Shown here in pieces: positions 1-11,079 of a stretch of 64,000 bases of DNA. Below the pieces are notes generated by a model. That model was given only the letters and a program-made list of their open reading frames with translations, ran no database searches and was not told the origin of the DNA. A program made the translations under genes and the position numbers. The DNA comes from Peromyscus leucopus (taxonomy: Eukaryota > Chordata > Mammalia > Rodentia > Cricetidae): assembly GCF_004664715.2 (NCBI RefSeq), contig NC_051084.1, forward strand, positions 58,895,334 through 58,959,333. Reading direction: 5' to 3'. Numbering within the stretch: the first letter of the stretch is position 1; every line of letters begins with the position of its first letter.

Positions 1-835
1 TTCTCGTGGGATCCAGGCCTCTACTTTCCACTCACTGTGGTCCTTAGTGCCCAGCATGAGGCTCAGCTGCAGCAGTGTCTGGTTATTATATATTGCTTCA
101 CAGAATAAAAATAAAATCACCAGGAGAAATCAGAATAAAAACTTTCAGGATTCCACTGTGATTCACAAAAGAGGCAAAGACACAGGGAGCAGAGGGAGGG
201 AAGAAGAAATGGGACCAGGCTATAAAACTTCAAAGCCCATCCCTAGTGACTTTTTCAACTTCTTCCCACAAGGCTCTACCTCCTAAGTTTCCATAGCCTT
301 CCAAAACAGTGCCATTATCCAGAGAACAAATGCTCAAACGCATGAGCCTATGGAAAACATTTCACATTCATGCCCCAACAACAACGCTGTCATTTTCTTA
401 TCTGTAAAACAAAGTTGTAATGACAGCATCTATATCACAAAAGTGCTATGAAGATCAAGGAAGTTAATGCAGAAAAACACTCTTGGTGTCTGGCTCATAC
501 AAAGAGCCACATTATCATTGACTCTTGCTGAGTTCACCCCTGGTCTAAAAAGTCAGGTTGTTTGGTATATTCTTGACATGCTGGGAAACAACTGGCCAAA
601 GAAGGGAGCAATACAGTCAACAACTCCTTTTCTGCTTTATGTGTTCCCATCTCTGGGATACAGACAGATCTCTGCCTTCATGCACTCCTGTTTTAACAGG
701 ATGGAGAGTGAATTAGTGTTCATAGAAAACCCCCAGGGAAATGACAAAACACAATCCATTCGGAGGGTGTTATGAACAGAAGGAACACATTGCTCTGCCA
801 CCTGTAATCCAGGGATCAAGGAGGGCTGCTTAGAC
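1..835. other. Intergenic DNA with a MIR fragment
   Basis: No coding gene is supported here. The stretch from about 378 to 505 (+) resembles the 3' half of a MIR SINE: a 'cattttcttatctgtaaaac' block is followed by a 'gctatgaagatcaaggaagttaat' type block and 'gtgtctggctcat'. This is the usual MIR order. The remainder shows no recognisable repeat or coding pattern. Confidence 0.6.
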
Positions 836-1030
836 CAGTGGTTCTCAGCCTTCCTAATGCTGTGACCCTTTGATACAGTTTCTCAGGCTGTGGTGACCCC
901 CACCCCCAACCATAAGATTATTTTTGTTGTTACTTTACAACTGTAATTCTGCTACTGTTATGAATTGCCATGTAAATATCTGATATGCAGGGTATATGAT
1001 ACAGAACCCCCATGAAAGGGTCATTTGACT
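836..1030 (+). repeat. hAT-type non-autonomous repeat (URR1-like), copy 1
   Basis: It begins CAGTGGTTCTCAGCC and runs through 'aatgctgtgaccctttgatacag', 'gtggtgacccccaccccc', 'ttactttacaactgtaattc' and 'gatatgcagg'. This is the common rodent repeat with terminal CAGTGGTTCTCAACC. The right end is degraded near 'aaagggtcatttgactc', so the right terminal inverted repeat is missing. The family name is from memory. Confidence 0.75.
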
Positions 1031-1435
1031 CAGCCACAAGAGAGGAAGGTATCTGCTCAAGAGGGACACTTCATGGAATTTTCTATAAATATAAAAATTC
1101 TATAAATATATTCTATAAATATAAAAAAGGACATGGAAGTGTTTGTTTGGGAAAAGAGTCAAAACAACACAGAATCTCAATGTTTATTTTCTTGAAGCCT
1201 TTTCAGAATTAAACAGTGGGTACAAGTGATGAACAATAACTACAATATATCCTTTTGCTCAGTTAGTTGAGTTTGGTAGGAGTTAGATGATAGAAAGACA
1301 CAAAAATAAAACAAAATAAACAAAGACAAACAAACAAACAAAAACCTGTAACACTGAAGATCGATATGTAAGTGTAGCTGGCTCTTTGCTGTGGGAAGCA
1401 AATGACCTTGAGTCCAAACTATTGGTGTAGAGAAG

Positions 1436-1623
1436 CAGTTCTCAACATATGGGTCATGACCCCTTTGTTAAACCTCTATTTCCAAAAAATATTTAAATTG
1501 TAATTCATAACAGCAACAAAATAACAGTTATGAAGTAGCAATGAAAATAACTGTGGTTCGGGGTCACCACAAAATGAAGAACTGTACTTAAGGCTCGCAG
1601 CGTAGGAAGGTTGAGAACCACTG
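1436..1623 (-). repeat. hAT-type non-autonomous repeat (URR1-like), copy 2
   Basis: Same family as the copy at 836 but inverted. The left end is CAGTTCTCAACAT and the right end is GGTTGAGAACCACTG, so both terminal inverted repeats are present. Internally it carries 'gtaattcataacagcaac' and 'gttatgaagtagcaatg'. I see no clear 8-bp target duplication (tagagaag versus gtataggc). Confidence 0.75.
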
Positions 1624-3879
1624 GTATAGGCAGACATTGCTGCATTGTTTATGTCGTCCCAACACTATTTAATTTCACCACCACTTTGCAGACACCCCAG
1701 GGGGAATTGTGTGATCTCCAAGAAAGGTTAATAACTTCCTAGACTTAAAAGTGAATAGTTGGCTTTGACTGCAAGCAATATAAAGCATGCTGGTTAAAGA
1801 ATAAATGTTCTTTGCTTCATGTAACACATTCAAATTGCGATCTAGAGACTCAGAGTTTTGTCAAAGTTCACTTCTTTGCAATTACTTTTGTCTTTCTCAT
1901 AGCTCCCAGAGGGTTGCATCACCTTTCTGCACACCTGCAATTCGGGTGCAGAGAGAAGGAGGAGCCAAAAGGGGGACCCCTACTGTGGAAAACCAGAAAC
2001 CTGTCCAGACCTCCACAGAGATCTTCTTGTACTTCATTGTCCTAGCTGTCATAGGACCGCCTTTTGTTGTTGTTCAAAGGAATCTGAGAAGGTGAAGCTT
2101 TAGTACATCCAGATAGGGGAGATGATTGACACAGGCTTGATGGTATTGTTTCATCATAGCAGGATGCTTTGGGAACTTCAGTGATGCCAGTCTAGAACAG
2201 ACACCGAACTTGTGTAAAACTCCCCAGAGATGGCTGAATACATTTTCCTACTGGCTAGGATATCTGAAAGTCGAGACAACCACCCATATCAGGAAGTAAA
2301 TAAAGTGTGAAGATTGACTACCTTCTACAGTTGATCCCAGACTTGATGAGAGTAACACCCAAAACCATTCATTTAAATGATCTTTGCACCCAAGATGGTG
2401 AGATGCTTGGCTTCGCTTAGCTCCGTGAGAGAGCACCTGGACACACAAGCACAGTCAAACTTGGGGAGTGTTGGGCTCTCTGGCAGAAGCCCAGAGTATG
2501 TGTTTTAGCACAATGAGAGGTGACTACAGGGTTGTCACTGTGGTCTGCTCTTGGGTAGAAAAGGAGATGCAGATTCGATCATTTCTGGAAATGCCTTTGA
2601 AAGGGAAAAAAAGAGCAGTCAAGTGCCTCAGGAGCCAGACCAATTGTGTATCCTAGACAAATGCCTGGGAACCATGGGAGTGATTTGGCAGGGGCATGAT
2701 ACATTTAATCCGTTTAAAAAACGAAACCTGGTTAGTCAGTGACGGAAGTGGCATTGAGCAGTCAAGGTGCTCTCGGTTAGTTTCTGCCAGTGTAAAAACA
2801 GGGCATGGCACACTCCCCAAGGAAGACTGGCATTTGCCTATGTAGTCAGAGAACCCCAGTTTCTGAAGGATTGTCAGGATAGGGGGGGTACATGGTTCCC
2901 CTTATATTTCTTACTTTCATTTTGTGGGAGCCAGAACCCCAGGCAGAAAACAGACTTTGTTGAAAACAATCTCTGGCTGTTTCCCAAGAACACAGCTGGT
3001 TCTTAAGTAGGGGGTGTGAGGGTGTGGTGCGCGGGAAGTGCTTCCCAGGCAGTGAGAGGCTCTTCCTATCAGGGTGCCTTGGTCAGTCCATAGCAGAGTC
3101 ATGGCTGTGCCTCTCACTGTCTCACTTCACCTTGGCTCCTAGAGTTTCCTCCCAAACATCCATGTGCTGTGTCAGCAGACAGACTTCCTGGTGTGTGGAA
3201 CAGGAGCTGAGCAGGGGCAAGGGCTGTGTTGGCTGTCAAGGGTGCTGCCCGGATTCCTCCCTCCAGGTAGGACGAGCTACTGGTTGGTGCCTGCTGTCTC
3301 CTGGCTCGACTCGGTGGCAGAGAGCATCTTGCGCTGACTGCCAGATCTTGACTTTTGCGTGCTGCTGCTGTTCTCTGTTCCGCTCACCCCCGCCCCTTAA
3401 GTGCTTAACAACTCATCCCAGTGGGACGTTCAGTTTTGCAAACATTTAAAAATGCAGCCTGGGAATCGTTAGTGGCTGTATTAAAGGCTCCTTTGGGGTG
3501 TGCCTCAGTGAAGTGGGTTAAGTGGTTGAAACAAACAGTGGTTCGTTACAGAATTTTTAACTGCTAGAATGCTCAGCCTTATGGTGTGTTTAACTGTTTT
3601 CATTTTTTTTTTCCAGGCAAGAAATTAGCACGCTATGGGAAAGTGTCAAATATGGCATTACACTCCCATTTAGATTAGCCGTGGCTACTGAGACTATGTC
3701 CTGTTTATTTTTAATTGTTTTAGTAAATTTGGATGAGAACCACTCTTTAGTTTCTTTTACATTCAGCACAAACTTTATGGGAGAAGTGAATAGCATTTAT
3801 TGAATTCCTACAATATCCTTGGCACAGTGGCAGGCATTTCATAAACTTTTAACATATTTGAAGCTTATTTTATTTCCAT
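1624..3879. other. Unique intergenic DNA, no gene seen
   Basis: Open frames here are short and overlapping and show no protein family. Around 3790-3850 'catttattgaattcctac...ggcacagtggcaggcatttc' resembles a 3' fragment of an ancient MIR/L2-type repeat. Nothing else is recognised. Confidence 0.5.
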
Positions 3880-4480
3880 TGTTATTTTTTGAGACTATGT
3901 ATGTATGATCACATACATGTATACATGCTCATATGCAGCCTCCATTTCTTACCTTCAAGTCTATCCACATCCCCACAACACCTCCCATTGTGTCTTATTT
4001 TTGTTTTGATAACTCCCTGTGTCCAAGAAGTATATGCTACCCATATATGCTTGATTGGGACCCTCCACTGGAGCATGGAAAGCTGGCCATATCCTCAAAG
4101 AACAATGTTTCCCCCTCCCCCAGCAGTAATAGATCCTCAGTAAAGGATAGGCGTGGAGATCCTCTCCCCAGTCCATGTGGGGGTTTTGGCTGGCTTGATC
4201 TTGTACAGATTCTGTGCAGGTAACCCCAGCTGCTGGGAGTTCACGAGTGCCAATGCTGTGTCGTGTCCACAGGACAGCATTTCATGGCACTTCTCCCCGT
4301 TCTCTGGTTCTTACATTGTTTCTGCTTCCTCTTTTGAGATGTTCCCTGGGCCTCGGAAAGGGCTGGAGGGTTGATATTAATATTTTTCATTTAAGACTGG
4401 GCACTCTCCATCTTCTACTCAGCACTTTGTGTCTTTGCATTGACTACTGTCCATGTCCAGAAGAAGCTTCTATCAGATTG
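3880..4480. repeat. Possible rodent L1 3' UTR-like fragment
   Basis: The segment around 4170-4460 ('ggctggcttgatcttgtac', 'gagttcacgagtgccaatg', 'cgtgtccacaggacagc', 'catttaagactgggcactc') resembles a recurrent rodent interspersed repeat that I associate with the 3' UTR of old L1 (Lx-type) elements. Orientation and exact limits cannot be fixed by eye. Confidence 0.35.
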
Positions 4481-4504
4481 GTTTGCAGGCATATCGTTGG
4501 AGGA

Positions 4505-4795
4505 ATTTTCTTGATTTCTGATTGGTGTGGGAGAACCCAGCCTACTATGGGCAATTCGATCCTTGGGAGGGTGGGCCTAGGCTATGTAAGAAAGGTAGCT
4601 GAACAAGTGAAGGGATCAAGTATACAGCATTCCTTCATGATCTTTCCTTAAATTTCTACTTAAGTTTCTGACTTCAGGTTTTTGAGCTCTGGTCCTGACT
4701 TCCCTCAATGATGGACTATAACCTGTAAGTTGGAATACACCCATCCCAAGGTCCTTTTGGTCATCATTTTATCACAGAAACTTAAACTAAGCTAA
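4505..4795 (+). repeat. Rodent dispersed repeat (type A), partial
   Basis: Carries the recurrent order 'attttcttgatttctgattggtgtggga', 'gggtgggcctaggctatgtaag', 'atgatggactataacctg' and 'catcattttatcacag'. More complete copies of the same repeat lie at 15800, 25978 and 59418 in this window. I recognise the pattern as a very common rodent repeat but do not assign a family name. Confidence 0.6.
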
Positions 4796-5830
4796 GACAT
4801 TATCTAATCATCCATCATTTCTATTTAGTCATCCATCTGTACATGACCTATGTATTTATCTACCTAGTATGTGCCAATCTTAAAGTTACATATGCAAGAA
4901 TCTATCATCTGTCATATCTACTATCATCTATCATTAATTTATCTACATATCATCTATTTTTCTTTTTTATCACTCATCTATCTATCTATTCATCTGTAAA
5001 TCTATTTGAAGAATGATGGGTAGATGATGAGCCCAGATAGGGACTACATACTGAGACATCATATAGATCTGGAATTTTGGCTTTCCCTCTTAAGGTGTCA
5101 GAGAGCACATTTTAGATACGTTTTAGAAATAGATACTGAAATTAAGTATTTATTTCTAACCTCCATAGACAACTTCATGGTCATGAGCCAAGTCCAACAC
5201 CTGCTCTAGTCTCACCTTCAGATGGTCCATGGGATTACTCTGTTGTAGTGTCTTAAAATTCTTCACAAGTTCTGAAAAAGGGATTCCACACTTTCACTTT
5301 TTACAAAACCTTATAAATTATATAGCTAGTCATGATAATATCTTCTCTAATGATGATGATAAATATAGGTTACTACAAAGCAGAGATTTCTACTAATGTC
5401 TATTTATTAAGATTTAATAAATTGAATTAATTCAGATAATTAAGATGGAAAGCAACCTAGGCCCCCTGCACAGAAAATCAAGGAGGAAAAGGTTCTTGAA
5501 TAGAAAATTCAACAAGAGTCATGAGTAATAAGGAGGTATTTAGGGTCCCAAAGACAGTTTTGGGGTCCTTGTGGCATCCTTCAGTTTTGGAAGCAGATCT
5601 GTATTTTGGATTTGAAGAAGACAATAAAATACACCCTGATTATTTCTAGAAGCTCCTATCGAAATGGCTTTAAACTGAGTCGGAGGCCCACAATGCAGAT
5701 GTATAATGAATGGGTATATAACAATACAATTGGTAATATTTTAATTTTTCAAAAAGTTAAAGTGTTACTTTCCTCATCACTGTTAGAAAATACCTGACAG
5801 AAACAACCTAATGGAGGGCAGGTTATCTTG
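4796..5830. other. Imperfect ATCT-rich tract, then unique DNA
   Basis: From about 4805 to 5005 the DNA is an imperfect 'atct/catctat' tetranucleotide-derived tract. After it the sequence is AT-rich and unrecognised. The last ~40 bases before the provirus ('acagaaacaacctaatggagg...ttatcttggctcac') and the bases after it ('agtttgagtggatgcagtcc') read as one interrupted common rodent repeat, the target of the retroviral insertion. Confidence 0.5.
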
Positions 5831-5836
5831 GCTCAC
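5831..5836. repeat. Provirus target-site duplication, left copy
   Basis: GCTCAC directly before the first LTR base. The same six bases directly follow the other LTR at 13115-13120. A 6-bp duplication is the known size for class II (IAP/betaretrovirus-like) integration. Confidence 0.95.
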
Positions 5837-6322
5837 TGTTGCGGTAACGCCCGCGTTACCGATAACCGTTCACCTTGCCTGAGCGAAGGGCTGCGGATTA
5901 AAAAATAGAGACAAAAGACAGCGGGTCATCCGTACGATTGGATGTCGAATGCCGTTTATTGAAAGAGGGAAGAAACCTTAAATACGTACAGGCTTACAGC
6001 ACAAATGGAGGAACCCCGGAGGGCAGAAGTTCGCTGTCAATGGTCCACATTCCAGACCCAATGTTCTATATTCTTGCATCTAAGTAGTTAACTGCCCAAA
6101 ATGCAGGATACACAACAAGGAACTTCCCTTAAGCATTCAGAAGGGTGGATACCGGCAGGGAATCCGAATAGGGAGGACACAAGGAACTTCCCTTAAGCAT
6201 TCAGAAGGGTGGATACCGGTAGGGAATCCGAATAGGGAGGACATCTGATCAAGGTCAAGCAAGCAAGGCTGCAGCCACTCCCAGTCGGGGCGGGGCCGGG
6301 GCCAGGGCCCATGGCGCCCACA
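5837..6322 (-). repeat. Provirus 3' LTR
   Basis: 486 bp, TG...CA ends, next to the polypurine tract on its inner side. On the minus strand it carries a TATA-like TATTTAAG (5977-5984) and an AATAAA signal (5955-5960). U3 holds two 64-bp direct repeats (6115-6178 and 6179-6242). Confidence 0.95.
6115..6242 (-). promoter_or_regulatory. Two 64-bp direct repeats in U3 (3' LTR)
   Basis: Each unit starts acaaggaacttcccttaagc on the plus strand. The two units differ at one base (ccggc versus ccggt). The same pair, with the same difference, is present in the 5' LTR at 12903-13030, so the duplication predates this insertion. Tandem U3 repeats commonly act as retroviral enhancers; that role is inferred here. 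Confidence 0.8.
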
Positions 6323-6338
6323 GTTCCCCCCTTTTTAT
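6323..6338 (-). promoter_or_regulatory. Polypurine tract
   Basis: On the minus strand AAAAAGGGGGGAAC directly precedes the TGTGGG start of the 3' LTR. This is the expected plus-strand DNA primer site of a retrovirus. Confidence 0.9.
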
Positions 6339-6780
6339 TAAATGAGCTTCTGACTTAGGTTGCGTGGGACCAGCAGACCACCTTACCCGTCATAGAGACA
6401 CCTGCCCAGGCCACACAAGTGCTCTGTCTTAGGTTGGTGGCAGCCCCCCAAGCATTACCCGTCTCTGAATACTCATTATCATACAGACTCAACCATGTGA
6501 GCTGTAGAGTGACTGCTGCCAAAGATTTCAAAGTGGCACTGGGCTTGCAATCTGTGTGACACAGAAAAGACCAACAGAAGTCCGAACCCACCCATAGCCA
6601 GGAGGCTAAAGGCAATTGAACCATTCCCTTCTTAAACGAGCCTTACTGTAAATAGGAGTCCTTGTAAGGTGGTATCCCAAAAGCAAATGGAACTTAAGTT
6701 TTAATAATTTTACAACTTTCAAAGCCAATTATAATGTATAAAAGTGGAATTAAATTTGTCATGCCCAATAAGAAGAAAGA
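6339..6780 (-). other. Provirus 3' internal region, no intact gene
   Basis: Lies between the env remnant and the polypurine tract. An 89-codon open frame at 6624-6355 (minus) ends about 15 nt before the polypurine tract. It has a tryptophan- and cysteine-containing sequence with no family I recognise. The region could hold the decayed C-terminal part of the env transmembrane subunit or a noncoding replacement. Confidence 0.5.
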
Positions 6781-7023
6781 TTAACTAACTGTGGTAGCTA
6801 CTTTTGCTGCCAGGGTCTCCATTGTGCTAGCTGTAGTAACCAAATATGAAATAGCAATCCCAGAAACAATAGCAGCAGTGGCCACCACTGCTATAACAGC
6901 AACAACGGCAACAGCGATGTCAGAGTCTCTTCTGGAGCGTGTGAGCATCATCTGTGTCTAGCTGCCACGGTCTACTGGCATGGACACAGCTCCAGGAACA
7001 CGAACCACCAAGGCCCATTTTTC
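6781..7023 (-). pseudogene. env: env remnant: SU/TM junction with fusion peptide
   Basis: Reading the minus strand from 7023, one frame gives a short surface-subunit tail (WALVVRVPGAV), an in-frame TAG, then RSRR at 6939-6928. That is a furin-type cleavage motif. It is followed by a long alanine/valine/isoleucine-rich hydrophobic stretch and a start of a heptad-like region, and the frame ends at TAA 6781-6783. This is the layout of a retroviral envelope SU/TM boundary with an N-terminal fusion peptide. The rest of SU and TM is absent, so no envelope protein can be made. Identification is from motif order only. Confidence 0.75.
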
Positions 7024-7420
7024 TTGATCCCAGCACTACTTAGGCTGGCAGGTCTGCAAGAGAACAACTGAGAAACAAAGAAAACAGAAAACAAAAACAG
7101 CAAACAAGGAGCAGAACTAATGGCCTCAATAATGGCTATATTCAGGCTCACAAATTTTGAGGTATCTTCAAAAAGGCTAGATGAATTTCAGGAGGCAAAT
7201 AAATGTTGCACAGAGCCATTCCTGAAAAGTAGGTACTACACCAGCTTGAGGGGGTTGCAAAATGCGAAAAAGGCTTAGCTGGTATGCTACTGTTTACAAC
7301 TGAAGTTCATTGACCTTCAGAGTTATCCTTAATCTCCAAGGTGTGGTACATTCTCAATGTTTTTTGAAAAAAGTTACCATACATTACCTTCTGAGGAATC
7401 CAACCACATGGCTACAGTTC
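7024..7420 (-). other. Provirus region between env fragments
   Basis: About 400 bp with stops in all minus-strand frames and no recognisable envelope motif. It lies where most of the SU coding sequence would be. The sequence is either decayed or was substituted when env was deleted. Confidence 0.5.
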
Positions 7421-7588
7421 CTAGGCTAGAATAATGTTTGCCAAGGCTGGCCGTATTGGGCTCTCAATCCCCATTGGCATCAGAAGGGGAGAGTTTTTTA
7501 CGAAGGCCCAATAGGTCTCTGCCATGTTGGGATTCAGCAGCAGCCACAGGACGCACACAGCGTTCAGGAACCCACAGAGGAACTTCAT
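7421..7588 (-). pseudogene. env: env remnant: N-terminal signal peptide
   Basis: An ATG at 7588-7586 opens a 55-codon frame starting MKFLCGFLNAVCVLWLLL, a hydrophobic signal-peptide-like stretch. It is followed by an AETYWAFV-type segment, which resembles the beginning of betaretroviral surface subunits. It overlaps the 3' end of pol in another frame, as env usually does in these viruses, and stops at 7421. The rest of SU is missing. The frame is open a little upstream of this ATG, so the original start could have been farther into pol. Confidence 0.65.
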
Positions 7589-10113
7589 TGTCCTGTGGAA
7601 AGACACAAACAGATCCCCGGGCCCACACCAACACCGGATCGGGTCCCCTCCAAGTGCCAGTAGAAAGATCTTTCCATTCGCACCAGAGGATGATTTGCAA
7701 CAGGAGCCCTCCAGTGCTTATCTGCAGCAGATACTCCAGCAGAATCCACCGATAAAAAATTTAAAATATATAAAACTAGGGAAAGAATAGAATGTGGAGA
7801 GGAAAGATGAGCCCCTAACTCCCCCTTTTTTACTTTAGCAATATAAGTTTTTAAGGTACGATGGCAGCGTTCTACTATAGCCTGCCCTTGAGGATTATAA
7901 GGAATACCAGTCTTATTAACAATAGAAAAATCTTGGCAGAATTTTGAAAATCCCGTACTACTGTAGGCGGGACCATTATCAGTTTTTATGCATTTTGGCA
8001 CTCCCATGTAAGCAAAAGCATGAAAACAATGATTTTTTACATCCTTAACCTTTTCCCCTGAATGGACAGAAGCAAAAATTAGAGAAGAATATGTATCAAT
8101 AGACACATGGACATATTGTAATTTTCCAAAGGAAGGCACGTGCGTGACGTCCATCTGCCACACATGATTAGGTAAAAGTCCTCGAGGATTAACTCCCAAA
8201 TGAGGAACAGGTAAAAATTCCACACAAATAGGGCATGATTTAACTATTTGGATAGCTTGTTCCCGGGTTATGCCTGTATGATATCGGAGAGATCCAGCAT
8301 TAAGATGATAACGCTGATGCAACTGAGTAGCCTTATCAAAGGCAGAACAGACTAATGTGACAGCCATACGAGTAATGGCGTCAGCCCTCTGATTACCTTC
8401 ACTTAGAGGTCCAGGCAATTGAGTATGAGCTCTAATATGGCCCACATAAAGGTTATGTGAGCGAGACCATATAAGTCCTTGCACTTGCAATAAGTATTCA
8501 TGAATGGAAGAAATGGATGGTATGTAGGCTGTTGTTTCCAAAGGCATAATGGCATGTGCCACATATTGACTATCAGTATAAATATTTACACTCTCATCAG
8601 AAAACATCTGTAAAGCAAGCAACAGCGCCTGTACCTCTGCCACCTGGGCAGAAGTGCCCTGGACCTTTATTCTCTTTACTATGTTACCAGAAACCACCAC
8701 AGCAAAACCACGTGAAGTGCCATCAGTAAATACCACACGGGCCTGAGGAATAGGAGTCATTTGTACTATCTTGGGAAATATAACAGGATGCAATTTAAAA
8801 AATTGACACACATCATTGGAGGGGTAGTGAGTATCAAACTGACCCTGCATGGAGCATGTCAATATGGCCCAATCATTATCATTAGCTTGCAACCATGCTA
8901 CTTGAGACTGGGTGTATGGGGTCACCACAATATCTGGCTCTTTACCAAAAGTTTGAACACTGGTCTTGATTCCCTTAAATATAATCTGAGCGACAGCCTG
9001 TGGATAAGGAGTGATGATTTTTGCTGGAGAAGCTGGGGAATGTACCCATAAAATAGGACCTGTTTGCCAAAACACTCCAGTAGGTGAATGAGTAAAACAA
9101 AATATCAAATACAATAAGGGAGAATTAAGATCTATATACTGTACGTGAGCCTGTTCCAGGGCCTCTTGCACACGTTGTAGGGCTACACGTCCTTCAGCTG
9201 TTAATTTACGGGGAGATGAAGGGTCAGGGTCGCCCTTTAAGACATCATACAAGGGGCGAAGCTGACCTGTTGGAATTTTTAAAGTGGGCCGAAGCCATTG
9301 AATATCTCCCAGAAAGGTTTGGAAATCATTAAGTGTGCGTAGCTGATCCATACGCAGAGTAATCTTTTGTGGGCGTATGCCCGTGCGTAACAATTCATGA
9401 CCTAAATAATGATAGGGAAAAGATACCTGTACCTTTTCTGGGGCTATTTGTAAGTTAGCCAAGCTAAGAACCTCTTGTAAATAAGAAAAGGCATCAAAAA
9501 CAAGTTTTTTATCTTTAGCAGCCATTAATATATCATCCATATAGTGAATTATATAAACATCTGGAAAAGCTTTTCGAACTGGAGCTAGGGCCAAAGACAC
9601 ATAAATTTGACATATAGTAGGGCTATTGGCCATTCCTTGAGGCAATACCACCCACTGATATCTCTGATAAGGTTCCTTAAGATTTTCTGAAGGAACACTG
9701 AAAGCAAAGCGAGGACTGTCCTCGGATGCAAAGGAATGGTGAAGAAACAATCCCTCAAGTCAACCACAATTAAATGCCAATGTTTAGGAATTGCCACAGG
9801 GGCAGGCAAGCCAGGCTGTGTTGCTCCCATGAGAAGCATGGTTTTATTTACAGCTCTAAGATCCTGTAACAGCCTCCATTTTCCTGATTTCTTTTTAATA
9901 ACAAATATAGGTGAGTTCCAAGGTGAAGTGGAAGGAATGATATGTCCAGCATCTAACTGCTCCTTAACCAATGCATACGCAGCCTCCAATTTTTCCTTAG
10001 CAAGGGGCCACTGCTCCACCCATACAGGGTCATCACTCTTCCAAGTGATTTTTATCGGTTGTATTATTGAAGGCTGCTGTGCAGTGACCCCTATGGAAAA
10101 GATCCTAATCCTC
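7464..10113 (-). pseudogene. pol: pol: reverse transcriptase, RNase H, integrase (two frameshifts)
   Basis: The frame opens after a stop at 10115-10113, in the -1 frame relative to protease. It reads ...[13 protein letters not shown], then the RT fingers ([18 protein letters not shown]) and the palm aspartate in [10 protein letters not shown] single-base shift near 9722-9726 moves the rest into the 721-codon frame 9750-7585. In that frame YMDD is at residues 70-73. RNase H residues are D343, E372, D393 and D457. Integrase has H478/H482/C506/C509 and a DD35E triad at D534, D591 and E627. A second shift near 7675-7690 moves the integrase C-terminal domain (WKDLSTGTWRGPDPVLVW) into another frame, which ends at 7464 and overlaps env. 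All catalytic residues are kept, but the protein as written is broken after the first RT motifs. Confidence 0.93.
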
Positions 10114-11065
10114 TAGTATCGCCAGGACCCCTAGTGACACAGTTTTTGTCTGCCACAGGGAGCGGGTCTCCTTGCAACATTTTCCCTAAGCCTTTGCCCG
10201 GGCAGTAGCCCTGACTCTTTAGCATCTGTTGTACAGGCTGTGTAGTAAGCACCGCTCCCATGCCATCCAACACATCCCGTCCCCACAAGTTCACTGGAAT
10301 GTCAGGTAGCACAAATGGTTGAAAAGTTCCTGCATGACCTTCCTCATCCTTCCAATTTAAAAGTAGCTTGCTCTGTAATGGCGTCTGAGCTGTGCCGATA
10401 CCTTGTAGGTGAGAGGTAGAATCTTTAAGGGGCCAAGCTTCGGGCCAATGTTTTAAAGAAATAACTGAAGTGTCAGCGCCAGTATCTAAAAGACCCCGAA
10501 AACTGTGATCATTAACTTTTAAATTTAGCATGGGTCTTTGTTCTAAGGTGGAAACCCAGCATGCTAGAGGGCCCGTAGAGCCAAATCCACCCTCACCTCT
10601 GTGTGGTTTAAGAAAAGGATTATTAGTATGAAAGCGGGGCATCAAAAGCAGTTGTGCTATGCGAGCACCCTGGGGAATAATTGTCACCCCTTTACCAGCC
10701 TCAACCATAATTCTAATTTCCCCTTCAGAGTCTTCATCTATCACTCCTGGAATTACTCTAATCCCTTGCATAAGAGTGCTGCTCCTGCCCAGAATCAGTC
10801 CTAAAGACCCTGCAGGTAGTGGACCCATAACTCCAGTACCGAGAGCCTGGGGACCCATCTGAGGTGTTAATACTGTTCTGGTGGAGGAACAGAGGTCCAA
10901 TCCTGCGCTTCCAGGGGTGCCTCTGATAAGGTCTTGGACAAAAAGGGGTTCCTTCGAGGAACAAACTGGATGGGATGGTGGGAAACTGGGGATGGGGCAG
11001 GTGTATCCAGGGCTCCGTACACCTGGCTTCGGGGGGTCCGGAGCGGACCCCGCTGCCCGTTTCCC
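10091..11065 (-). CDS. pro: dUTPase-protease (pro), reached by -1 frameshift from gag
   Basis: The frame is open from 11098 to 10091, in the -1 frame relative to gag, with no need of its own start codon. Start given here is the second slippery heptamer. dUTPase motifs occur in order: [10 protein letters not shown] (about 10915-10886), [15 protein letters not shown] and [10 protein letters not shown]. The motif-3 aromatic residue normally seen after 'D-x-D' is a serine here, which may impair dUTPase activity. The aspartic protease follows with [12 protein letters not shown] (active-site DTGA) and [12 protein letters not shown]. The tail has a G-patch ([10 protein letters not shown]), typical of betaretroviral proteases. 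The frame is intact to the stop. In active viruses the product processes Gag and Gag-Pro-Pol and lowers dUTP. Confidence 0.9.
   Translation of the reverse strand, partial: GKRAAGSAPDPPKPGVRSPGYTCPIPSFPPSHPVCSSKEPLFVQDLIRGTPGSAGLDLCSSTRTVLTPQMGPQALGTGVMGPLPAGSLGLILGRSSTLMQGIRVIPGVIDEDSEGEIRIMVEAGKGVTIIPQGARIAQLLLMPRFHTNNPFLKPHRGEGGFGSTGPLACWVSTLEQRPMLNLKVNDHSFRGLLDTGADTSVISLKHWPEAWPLKDSTSHLQGIGTAQTPLQSKLLLNWKDEEGHAGTFQPFVLPDIPVNLWGRDVLDGMGAVLTTQPVQQMLKSQGYCPGKGLGKMLQGDPLPVADKNCVTRGPGDTRGLGSFP
11033..11051 (-). promoter_or_regulatory. Frameshift-stimulating hairpin
   Basis: On the minus strand GGGGTCCG - CTC - CGGACCCC forms a perfect 8-bp, GC-rich stem with a 3-nt loop. It starts 7 nt after the GGGAAAC heptamer, within the known optimal spacing for -1 frameshift stimulators. 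The loop region GCTCCG could pair with CGGAGC about 15 nt downstream (+ strand gctccg at 11012-11017), giving a possible pseudoknot. Confidence 0.75.
11059..11065 (-). promoter_or_regulatory. gag-pro slippery heptamer GGGAAAC
   Basis: G GGA AAC in the gag reading frame (AAC codon at 11061-11059). This matches X XXY YYZ and is the type of heptamer used at betaretroviral gag-pro junctions. Pro is open in the -1 frame here, and a stable hairpin follows after 7 nt. Confidence 0.85.
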
Positions 11066-11079
11066 GACGGTGGTAACAT

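Noticed and set aside
3024..3449. 141-codon open frame rich in Cys and Ser
   Set aside because: No family match and no supporting context; other short frames overlap it.
10091..10115. Specific pro-pol slippery heptamer
   Set aside because: The frames overlap here and pol is in the -1 frame, but no clean X XXY YYZ heptamer phased to pro was found, so no site is called.
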